Part shown: in pieces, positions 1-5,511 of the stretch | Position numbering within the stretch: the first letter of the stretch is position 1 | Layout of the letters: each line of letters opens with the position of its first letter | Source of the DNA: Treponema sp. | Lineage (GTDB): Bacteria; Spirochaetota; Spirochaetia; Treponematales; Treponemataceae | Assembly: GCA_017613485.1 (NCBI GenBank) | Contig: JAGADS010000123.1 | Span: 1 to 6,387, forward strand | Direction: 5' to 3' | Length of the DNA stretch: 6,387 nucleotides | Translations under genes and position numbers: made by a program | The notes under the pieces: model-generated | The model's input: the letters and a program-made list of their open reading frames with translations, nothing else | Databases searched by the model: none | Told to the model about the DNA's origin: nothing

Positions 1-1425
1 CACAAGGCAAAGATCAGGGGATTCAACATCGGTGAGGAACTTTTAAAGGAAGCGTCGGAAGTTGGAGTACAGGTAATGCTGAATGCAACTGTAACAGGTA
101 TTTTTGAAAACAAGGAACTTACAGTAAACCATGACGGAGCAATTCAGCATTACAAGGGTGACAGTGTAATCATTGCAACCGGTGCCGCAGAGAATATGGT
201 TCCGTTTGAAGGCTGGACTCTCCCAGGTGTTATAGGTGCGGGTGCGGCACAGACCATGATGAACCTGCATGGGGTGAGACCTGGCAAAAAGATATTGATG
301 CTCGGTAGCGGTAACGTCGGTTTAGTCGTAAGTTTTCAGCTGCTTCAGGCCGGATGTGAGGTCGTCGCTCTGGTTGATGCTGCTCCACGGATCGGCGGTT
401 ACGGTGTTCATGCCGCAAAGGTTGCAAGGACAGGCGTTCCCTTCTATCTGGGTTACACGATTAAGCGGGTCATCGGTACGGAAAAAGTTGAAGGTGTTGA
501 AATCGGAAAGGTAGACGAGCACTTTAAGATCATTCCTGGAACTGAGATAAAGTTCGATGTTGATACAGTCTGTGTTGCCGTAGGACTTTCACCGATGAGC
601 CAGCTTTTGAAGATGAGCGGTTGCAAGATGGAAGATAATCCTCGTCGCGGCGGACAGGTCCCGATTGTTGACGAATATGGAGAGACTTCTGTTGAATGTC
701 TTTTTGCAGCGGGTGATGTGAGCGGAATTGAAGAGGCAAGCTCAGCAATGATAAAGGGACGCATGGCAGGTCTCAGGGCAGCATATAAGCTTGGATATAC
801 CGAGGAATATATCATGAAGGATACCGAGGCGCTTTATGCAAAGGATCTGGACAGTCTGCGTCAGGGAATGTTCGCTCCGTCAAATCGTGGCAAGCTGATA
901 GAAAAAACGGACGAAGGAATTCCGGTCTCCATGAATCTTTTGACAAAGGGATTTGTTTCAGACGAAGAAATTGAACAGTATCCAGGTGTAACGCATCAAA
1001 AGGGAATTCATCCGGTAATTGAATGCACACAGAACATTCCGTGCAATCCATGTCAGGATGCCTGCAAGAAAAACTGCATCAAGATCGGGGCCTGCATTAC
1101 ATCCCTTCCTACGGTCCTTCCAGAAAACTGCGGATGCTCAGGATGCGGCATGTGTGTTGCAAGCTGTTCAGGTCAGGCAATCTTTCTTGTACACGAAGAT
1201 TTTGAGCCGGGATTTACCAGCATTACCCTCCCCTACGAATTCCTTCCTCTGCCGGAAAAGGGAACCGTGGGAAAGGCACTTAGCCGGAGCGGAGAGATTC
1301 TTTGTGATGCGGAGATTGTCAGCGTAAAGAGTGCGACTGTATTTGACCATACACATCTTCTGACAATGAAAGTTCCTAATGAATTCGGCTACAAGGCAAG
1401 ATTCTGGAAACTGGTAAAGGAGTAA
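1..1425 (+). CDS. FAD/NAD(P)-dependent oxidoreductase with Fe-S cysteine domain, HcnB/OoxA-like (5' partial)
   Basis: The reading frame is open from base 1, so the start and the N-terminal FAD-binding GxGxxG segment lie upstream; 474 residues are visible. An ATGAAE segment (from residue 59) and the second Rossmann motif GSGNVG (residues 102-107) fit a Pyr_redox_2 oxidoreductase, and AAGDVSG near residues 236-242 is the usual C-terminal FAD motif. From residue 342 to 389 there are eleven cysteines (342, 348, 351, 355, 359, 365, 377, 379, 382, 385, 389). The last four form CxxCxxCxxxC followed by SGQAI, a [4Fe-4S] ferredoxin pattern, and 348-359 give CxxCxxxCxxxC, so two clusters are possible. 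Relatives (HcnB, OoxA, proline dehydrogenase alpha) accept electrons from a DAO-type partner. Those usually carry a C-terminal BFD domain; here that domain is the next gene, five bases downstream. The family assignment is firm; the physiological acceptor (NAD, ferredoxin or quinone) is not known. Confidence 0.88.
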   Translation, partial: HKAKIRGFNIGEELLKEASEVGVQVMLNATVTGIFENKELTVNHDGAIQHYKGDSVIIATGAAENMVPFEGWTLPGVIGAGAAQTMMNLHGVRPGKKILMLGSGNVGLVVSFQLLQAGCEVVALVDAAPRIGGYGVHAAKVARTGVPFYLGYTIKRVIGTEKVEGVEIGKVDEHFKIIPGTEIKFDVDTVCVAVGLSPMSQLLKMSGCKMEDNPRRGGQVPIVDEYGETSVECLFAAGDVSGIEEASSAMIKGRMAGLRAAYKLGYTEEYIMKDTEALYAKDLDSLRQGMFAPSNRGKLIEKTDEGIPVSMNLLTKGFVSDEEIEQYPGVTHQKGIHPVIECTQNIPCNPCQDACKKNCIKIGACITSLPTVLPENCGCSGCGMCVASCSGQAIFLVHEDFEPGFTSITLPYEFLPLPEKGTVGKALSRSGEILCDAEIVSVKSATVFDHTHLLTMKVPNEFGYKARFWKLVKE

Positions 1426-1430
1426 GCAAA

Positions 1431-1745
1431 ATGATGAATGACAGAAGCAAAGATATAGGTGATTTTATTCCAATGGAAGACGACGACATGATAATCTGCC
1501 GTTGCGAGGAAATAACAAAGGGTGAGATAAGAAAAGCAGTTCATGACGGAATGTTTACCATGCAGGAAATCAGACGCTATCTGCGGGCCGGTATGGGACT
1601 ATGCCAGGGACAGACCTGCTCAAGACTTGTAAAGGGAATTGTTGCGGCGGAACAAAAGGCAAACCCCATGACAATTGCACCTGCCACAAGCCGTGGACCA
1701 ATCAGACCCACAGAAATGAAGACACTTGCTTCGGAGGTATTGTAA
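1431..1745 (+). CDS. BFD-like [2Fe-2S]-binding protein, small subunit of the dehydrogenase
   Basis: A 104-residue protein with the BFD-like (bacterioferritin-associated ferredoxin) cysteine set: CxC at residues 23 and 25, and a CQGQTC segment giving cysteines 58 and 63. The GMGLCQGQTC region is typical of the BFD domain fused to HcnB, OoxA and sarcosine-oxidase-alpha-like proteins, and so is the C-terminal tail with RGPIRP. This suggests a separately encoded version of that domain, carrying electrons between the two flavin subunits. AAAGGAG at 1416-1422 lies inside the end of the preceding gene, 8 bases before ATG 1431, so the two are translationally close. An ATG at 1434 is an alternative start. 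The next gene follows one base after the stop. The acidic first 20 residues have no assigned role. The family call is strong; the exact redox partner is inferred from gene order. Confidence 0.88.
   Translation: MMNDRSKDIGDFIPMEDDDMIICRCEEITKGEIRKAVHDGMFTMQEIRRYLRAGMGLCQGQTCSRLVKGIVAAEQKANPMTIAPATSRGPIRPTEMKTLASEVL
1733..1737 (+). promoter_or_regulatory. Ribosome binding site for the DAO-family gene
   Basis: GGAGG lies 9 bases before ATG 1747, within the last codons of the BFD-like gene. It selects ATG 1747 (or the adjacent ATG 1750) over an in-frame TTG at 1726, which would place this site inside the coding sequence. The overlap suggests coupled translation of the two subunits. Confidence 0.75.
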
Positions 1746-1746
1746 C

Positions 1747-2880
1747 ATGATGACAAAGGCTGACATAATCGTAATAGGTGCGGGAATTGTTGGAAACGCA
1801 ACCGCTTATTATCTTGCCAAAAAGGGAAAGAGCGTTATCGTCCTTGAAGCGAGCGACTTTATCGGAAACGGTGGCTCATCACGAAACGGCGGTGGTGTCC
1901 GTCAATCAGGCCGTAATCCAAAGGAACTGCCACTGATGAAATGGGGCGTCCAGAACATCTGGCCCACACTAAGCGAAGAACTTGGTGTTGATACAGAATA
2001 CACTCAGGAAGGAAACCTGCGTCTTGGCAAAAACGAGCAGCACAGGGCAATTCTACAGAAGCTTGCAGACGGAGCCAATGCCTGCGGTGTCGAAGTCAAG
2101 ATGATTGATGCGGCGGAAGTAAAGAAAATCAATCCATATCTGAGTGATGAGGTTACATGCGCATCATGGTGTCCTACTGACGGTCACGCAAATCCCCTTA
2201 CTACAACCCTGGGGTATTACAAGAAGGCACGTGAGCTTGGCGTGGATTTTATAACTGGAGCACCGGTTACAAGAATCATCACAAAGGCAGGAAAGATCAG
2301 CGGAGTACAAACGCCTGAGCAGGTATTTGAGGCAGATACTGTAGTTGTTGCGGCCGGTTACGAAAGCAATGCAATTTTGGAAACAGTCGGCATCACAATT
2401 CCGATGAAAAAGCATGCGCTAACATGTCTTGTAACGGAAGCGGAACCACAGATGTTCAGGCAGATGCTCGGTACGGCAATGGCAGATTTCTACGGTCACC
2501 AGACAAAGCACGGCTCGTTTGTCATGGGAGGCACCGACGGTTTTGATGAGTGTCCCTCAAGGATTGACGATTCGTATCCGCTGGTCGGCTCAAGCATGGT
2601 CAGTGCCACAAGCCGTGGAATCCTCGGGTATTTCCCAATGCTGGAGAATGCCAAGATTGTCCGTGCCTGGGGCGGTTATGCGGATTTCTCAGTAGATGCT
2701 GTTGCCACCGTGTCAAAGTGCGATGAAGTTCCGGGACTTTATATTGAATGTGGATTCACAGGTCATGGTTTTGGAATAGGACCTGCCGCCGCATACAATA
2801 TCGCCGAATTGATTTGCACAGGCTCATGTCCTGCCGATATAAGTCCGCTTAGATACGACAGGTTCAGGCCCGCCAAATAA
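1747..2880 (+). CDS. DAO-family FAD-dependent amine/imino-acid oxidoreductase (HcnC/OoxB/sarcosine oxidase beta-like)
   Basis: A 377-residue protein, the usual length for the DAO (D-amino-acid oxidase) superfamily. The N-terminus has the FAD dinucleotide motif GAGIVG (residues 11-16) with the adenosine-ribose-binding acidic residue at E34, then a GGSSRNGGGVRQ segment (about residues 42-53) typical of sarcosine oxidase beta, HcnC, OoxB and proline dehydrogenase beta proteins. The C-terminus has GFTGHGFGIGP (residues 336-346), the second FAD-contacting DAO signature. Such proteins oxidise a C-N bond of glycine, proline, hydroxyproline, sarcosine or an opine, giving an imine. It is the third gene of a tight set with an FAD/NAD subunit and a BFD-like protein, so it is best read as the catalytic subunit of an electron-transferring dehydrogenase rather than a free oxidase. 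Start 1747 is chosen from GGAGG at 1733. The substrate cannot be read from sequence. Confidence 0.9.
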   Translation: MMTKADIIVIGAGIVGNATAYYLAKKGKSVIVLEASDFIGNGGSSRNGGGVRQSGRNPKELPLMKWGVQNIWPTLSEELGVDTEYTQEGNLRLGKNEQHRAILQKLADGANACGVEVKMIDAAEVKKINPYLSDEVTCASWCPTDGHANPLTTTLGYYKKARELGVDFITGAPVTRIITKAGKISGVQTPEQVFEADTVVVAAGYESNAILETVGITIPMKKHALTCLVTEAEPQMFRQMLGTAMADFYGHQTKHGSFVMGGTDGFDECPSRIDDSYPLVGSSMVSATSRGILGYFPMLENAKIVRAWGGYADFSVDAVATVSKCDEVPGLYIECGFTGHGFGIGPAAAYNIAELICTGSCPADISPLRYDRFRPAK

Positions 2881-2895
2881 TACCGCGTATACAGT

Positions 2896-2924
2896 TTGAC
2901 AAAATTGCGATTTTCCTCCATAAT
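2896..2924 (+). promoter_or_regulatory. Sigma-70-type promoter upstream of the AraC-family gene
   Basis: TTGACA (2896-2901, 6/6 consensus) and CATAAT (2919-2924, 5/6) are separated by exactly 17 bases, placing a start site near 2931. It begins 16 bases after the stop of the DAO-family gene. The predicted RNA would begin within a few bases of the hairpin at 2934, so transcription must pass a terminator-like structure to reach the regulator gene. Confidence 0.7.
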
Positions 2925-2933
2925 AGGCGTAGA

Positions 2934-2981
2934 GACGCAATGGTGCATGATTCTTGTCATGGATCACTGCGTCTTTTTTTT
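2934..2981 (+). terminator. Intrinsic terminator (possible attenuator) between the dehydrogenase genes and the araC-like gene
   Basis: Bases 2934-2951 pair with 2956-2973 in an 18-position stem with two mismatches (2940/2967 and 2945/2962), two G-T wobbles and a TCTT loop, directly followed by eight T (2974-2981). This is a textbook Rho-independent terminator for the upstream operon, 53 bases past its last stop. It also lies between the strong promoter at 2896-2924 and the regulator gene, so it may act as a leader attenuator for that gene. Its presence argues against the ATG at 2940 as the regulator's start. Confidence 0.85.
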
Positions 2982-3005
2982 ATTCTGTTATCACCGGGGT
3001 CTTTC

Positions 3006-3836
3006 ATGCAGGAAAAACACAAGGAAAAACTGATTTCCATTCAGCCGTATTTTGTAATGGAAGCAAATGACTTTTGCCAGCACATTCTTATTGAAAACGG
3101 AATATCACATTTCTTCAGCTTTTCCAACAAAACCGCACAGGACATTACAGTACCTCTTTTGGTGGACAGCTGCAGCAATTTGATTTTTGAATACAGGAAT
3201 GAAACTGTAAGGACACATTTAATCGGAATCACCGTAGAAAAAAGAACATTCTCGGTAAAGGCAAACGCGGATTATTTTGGAGTAAGGCTTCAACCAAGCG
3301 TCACGAAATTCGTCAAGGAATATCAGCCCAAGGACATCATAGGTAAAATCATCATCTTGGACGACCTTCCTTCCACAAAAGAATTCTGCAGGACAATGGG
3401 CATGCAGAAAGATTTCAACTCATGGATGTACACTTTCCTTCAGGAATACTCAAAGTTTCAGGACATAGGAAAGGACGATGCAAAAACAGATTTGTTCAGG
3501 CAGATATCAGATTTAATCATCCAGAGAAAGGGCATGGTAAGAGTCAGCGAGCTTGAGGATCTGGCAGGATATTCATCAAGATACATCAACAAGATTTTTG
3601 AGAAGGAACTTGGATTAAGCGCAAAACAACTATGCAGCACAGTCAAGTTTCAATTTCTTCTTTCAGACTTGAACAAGGGCATCTCAGAGAATTTCACAAG
3701 CATAGCTTCGGAATACAATTTCTATGACCAGGCACATTTTATTCATGAGTTCAAGGAGTTCTCCGGCAAGACCCCAAAGGAGTACACCCAGGAAGTAGAA
3801 CAAAGGAAATACACCGATTCAATTAAAAATGTATAG
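3006..3836 (+). CDS. AraC-family transcriptional regulator
   Basis: A 276-residue protein when started at ATG 3006. The C-terminal part (about residues 177-265) is an AraC/XylS double helix-turn-helix domain: a first helix pair with DLAGYSSRYINKIFEKELGLS, then SIASEYNFYDQAHFIHEFKEFSGKTPKEY, which matches the family signature (A...GF.d.syF.r.FKk..G.tP..y). The N-terminal 160 residues are a sensing domain; segments such as SCSNLIFEY and FGVRLQPS look like the DUF6597-type N-terminus of some AraC proteins, though this match is weak. An in-frame ATG at 2940 would add 22 residues, but they come from the terminator hairpin and its T tract, so 3006 is preferred. Its ribosome site is poor (only GGGG at 2996-2999), suggesting low expression. 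Lying between the two metabolic operons, it probably regulates one or both; its ligand is unknown. Confidence 0.9.
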   Translation: MQEKHKEKLISIQPYFVMEANDFCQHILIENGISHFFSFSNKTAQDITVPLLVDSCSNLIFEYRNETVRTHLIGITVEKRTFSVKANADYFGVRLQPSVTKFVKEYQPKDIIGKIIILDDLPSTKEFCRTMGMQKDFNSWMYTFLQEYSKFQDIGKDDAKTDLFRQISDLIIQRKGMVRVSELEDLAGYSSRYINKIFEKELGLSAKQLCSTVKFQFLLSDLNKGISENFTSIASEYNFYDQAHFIHEFKEFSGKTPKEYTQEVEQRKYTDSIKNV

Positions 3837-3840
3837 CTGA

Positions 3841-3891
3841 AAGACTTGTTCCAATTTTTACAATTTATAAAATTCATAATTCTGTAAACTC
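3841..3891 (+). promoter_or_regulatory. AT-rich intergenic stretch with a weak promoter candidate
   Basis: This stretch after the regulator's stop is markedly richer in A and T than the flanking genes. The best pair I can find is TTGTTC (3846-3851) with TAAAAT (3868-3873), 16 bases apart. The -10 matches at five of six positions but the -35 at only three. TTTACA (3857-3862) and CATAAT (3875-3880) are both good boxes but only 12 bases apart. A promoter for the downstream operon is likely in or just after this stretch, but the sequence does not settle which. Confidence 0.35.
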
Positions 3892-3917
3892 TGAATCAAT
3901 GAATCAAATGAAACAAA
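3892..3917 (+). repeat. Three tandem 8-9 bp direct repeats, candidate regulator-binding site
   Basis: Adjacent units TGAATCAA (3892-3899), TGAATCAAA (3900-3908) and TGAAACAAA (3909-3917) end exactly where the next hairpin begins. Their position between the AraC-family gene and the downstream operon makes them a natural operator candidate. The third unit would cover the -35 region of a possible promoter whose -10 is TCTAAT (3929-3934). Binding is inferred only; AraC sites are usually longer than one unit. Confidence 0.5.
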
Positions 3918-3955
3918 GGCGTTGGATTTCTAATGAAGTTCGACGTCTTTTTTTT
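3918..3955 (+). terminator. Intrinsic terminator in the leader of the OCD-family operon
   Basis: Bases 3918-3930 pair without mismatch to 3935-3947 (13 pairs, four of them G-T wobbles in RNA terms) around a TAAT loop, and are followed by eight T (3948-3955). It can end the AraC-family transcript, whose stop is 81 bases upstream. It finishes only five bases before the AAGGAGG of the next gene, leaving no room for a complete promoter after it. The downstream operon must therefore be read through it or started from within it. Confidence 0.8.
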
Positions 3956-3960
3956 GTTTG

Positions 3961-3967
3961 AAGGAGG
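3961..3967 (+). promoter_or_regulatory. Strong ribosome binding site of the OCD-family gene
   Basis: AAGGAGG is a near-perfect Shine-Dalgarno sequence. It is 7 bases from ATG 3975 but only 1 base from the in-frame ATG 3969, so 3975 is the likely start. Further in-frame start codons upstream (ATG 3933 is one) lie inside the terminator hairpin and are not credible. Confidence 0.85.
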
Positions 3968-3974
3968 TATGATT

Positions 3975-5114
3975 ATGGGATATCCAAAAATTGATTTTTT
4001 GTACCTGAACGAACAGGACATGATTGCGGCTGGTGTAAAAGACATGAAAGGCTGCATTGAGGCAATGGAAGAGATGTTTAAGCTGATGAAAGCAGGAAAT
4101 TATAGAATGGGTGGAGCAAATGGAAACTCCCATGGAACAATGGTAACGTTCCCGCCCAGTTCTCCTTTTCCTGAAATGCCGGTTGATGGTCCAGACCGTC
4201 GCTTTATGGCAATGCCTGCATATCTTGGTGGCAAATTTGATATGGCAGGAATGAAGTGGTATGGCTCAAACTGCGAGAACAAGGAGAAGGGTCTTCCACG
4301 TTCAATTCTGATGCTGACCTTGAACGACAAGGATACCGGTGCTCCCTTGGCTTACATGAGTGCAAACATTCTTTCGGCATACAGAACCGGTGCTGTTCCT
4401 GGAGTGGGATACAAGTATTTTGCTCCGGAAGATTCAAAGGTCATCGGTGTTGTAGGTCCCGGTGTAATGAGCAAAACTGCACTGGCGGCGGCAATGGCTG
4501 TTCGTCCCGGAATCGAAGTGATCAAAGTAAAGGGTCGTGGAAAAGCAAGCCTGGAGAAATTCATTGAGGATGCAAAGAAGGATTATCCGACCGTAAAGGA
4601 AATCTATGCCGTCGATTCGATTGAAGAGGCATGCAAGGACGCTGACATCGTTTCCGTGAGCACTTCTACCCCGACAACAGGAGACACCAGCATCTATCCT
4701 TACATCAAGGAAGACTGGATCAAGCCGGGTGCAATCATCAGTTCAACTGCGGCCCTTAGATTTGATGACGACTTTATCATCAACAGGGCAAGGACAGTCA
4801 CAGACAACATTGCATTGTACGAGGCATGGGAAGAAGAATATGCCCCGGAAGCATTCAAGACTGTTCCGATTCCGGCAGTTCATGTTGAGGACCTGATTGC
4901 AGAAGGAAAAATGAAGCGCGAGCAGATTGATGATCTGGGTGATGTTCTTACGGGAAAGATTCCGGTTCATCGTGATCCAAAAGAAATCGTCGTTTATTCG
5001 ATTGGCGGTATGCCGGTTGAGGATGTTGCCTGGGGAACGATAGTTTACCGCAATGCTCTGGCAAAGGGAATCGGTACAAAGTTGAACCTCTGGGAAACAC
5101 CAGAATTAAAGTAG
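3975..5114 (+). CDS. Ornithine cyclodeaminase/mu-crystallin family protein (tyramine oxidase subunit B type)
   Basis: A 379-residue member of the OCD/mu-crystallin superfamily, somewhat longer than classic ornithine cyclodeaminases (about 320-350). It has the substrate-side lysine in GMKWYGSN (K94), the family arginine in SAYRTGAVPG (R137), and an NAD-binding loop VVGPGVMS (residues 159-166) where most members have GxGxQA. A later segment with FDDDF, near residue 270, aligns with the region holding the catalytic aspartate of ornithine cyclodeaminase. Family reactions include ornithine to proline, archaeal alanine dehydrogenase, reduction of pyrroline-2-carboxylate and other ketimines, and SbnB-type oxidation of an opine-like adduct, so the exact reaction is open. 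The label tyramine oxidase subunit B is a database habit, not proof of function. In Agrobacterium octopine catabolism an OCD gene accompanies OoxA/OoxB, as here. It leads an operon with a PII gene 21 bases downstream. Confidence 0.85.
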   Translation: MGYPKIDFLYLNEQDMIAAGVKDMKGCIEAMEEMFKLMKAGNYRMGGANGNSHGTMVTFPPSSPFPEMPVDGPDRRFMAMPAYLGGKFDMAGMKWYGSNCENKEKGLPRSILMLTLNDKDTGAPLAYMSANILSAYRTGAVPGVGYKYFAPEDSKVIGVVGPGVMSKTALAAAMAVRPGIEVIKVKGRGKASLEKFIEDAKKDYPTVKEIYAVDSIEEACKDADIVSVSTSTPTTGDTSIYPYIKEDWIKPGAIISSTAALRFDDDFIINRARTVTDNIALYEAWEEEYAPEAFKTVPIPAVHVEDLIAEGKMKREQIDDLGDVLTGKIPVHRDPKEIVVYSIGGMPVEDVAWGTIVYRNALAKGIGTKLNLWETPELK

Positions 5115-5135
5115 AAACAGAAAGGAGAATTTACT

Positions 5136-5498
5136 ATGGAAAAGTTCAGTCGTGTAGAAGTTATTACTGGTATTTCAAAGATTACAGCACTTCAGAGTGC
5201 ACTTGGAAAATTTCATATCTCAGGTATGACAGTTTATCAGGTCCTTGGATGTGGAGTTCAGCACGGAACGCAGGAGTTTGAGGTTGAATCAAAGAAAGAC
5301 ATTCAGCTGCTGCCAAAGGAAGTCGTCATGATTGTGCTTCCGACCAGCGAGGTTGAGGATCTTATAGAATTCCTGAAGAAGGAGCTTTATACAGGTCACA
5401 TCGGCGATGGAAAGATTTTCGTCTCTGATGTTACAAACATTGTCCGTGTACGTACAGGCGAAGAAGGCATGGATGCCCTGATATCCGGCGAAAAGTAG
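5136..5498 (+). CDS. PII-family signal transduction protein (GlnB/GlnK-like), T-loop lacks tyrosine
   Basis: A 120-residue PII protein. Residues equivalent to the ATP/2-oxoglutarate site are kept: Q42 (Q39 of E. coli GlnB), K61 (K58), the TGHIGDGKIFV segment with K93 (K90), and R104/R106 (R101/R103) in VRVRTGEEG. The T-loop has the canonical length, but the uridylylated Tyr51 is replaced by lysine (K54) and no tyrosine remains in the loop; a serine (S52) falls at the position of cyanobacterial Ser49. It therefore probably senses ATP/ADP and perhaps 2-oxoglutarate, without GlnD-type modification. PII proteins encoded beside transporters (GlnK-AmtB, SbtB-SbtA) bind and gate them, and the next gene here, 13 bases on, is an APC permease, so control of that permease is the obvious inference. 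AAAGGAG at 5121-5127 sits 8 bases before the start. Family certain, partner inferred. Confidence 0.93.
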   Translation: MEKFSRVEVITGISKITALQSALGKFHISGMTVYQVLGCGVQHGTQEFEVESKKDIQLLPKEVVMIVLPTSEVEDLIEFLKKELYTGHIGDGKIFVSDVTNIVRVRTGEEGMDALISGEK

Positions 5499-5511
5499 GA
5501 GGGATGATAAA

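Noticed and set aside
1019..1327. A 102-codon overlapping frame on the + strand inside the Fe-S region of the first gene
   Set aside because: It is an alternative frame of a well-supported coding region, has no ribosome site, and its translation shows no recognisable domain.
1682..2619. A 16-base exact repeat (1682-1697 and 2604-2619)
   Set aside because: Both copies encode the same ATSRG peptide in frame within normal parts of two different genes. With only two copies and no mobile-element context, shared codon preference and chance explain it.
2940..3005. N-terminal extension of the AraC-family protein from ATG 2940
   Set aside because: These 22 codons are made of the terminator hairpin and its T tract, there is no ribosome site before 2940, and the extension does not look like part of the sensing domain.
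3837..3974. A metabolite riboswitch or T-box in the leader of the OCD-family operon
   Set aside because: The stretch is too short and simple: only one hairpin and short repeats are visible, with no T-box sequence and no multi-helix core resembling a known riboswitch class.
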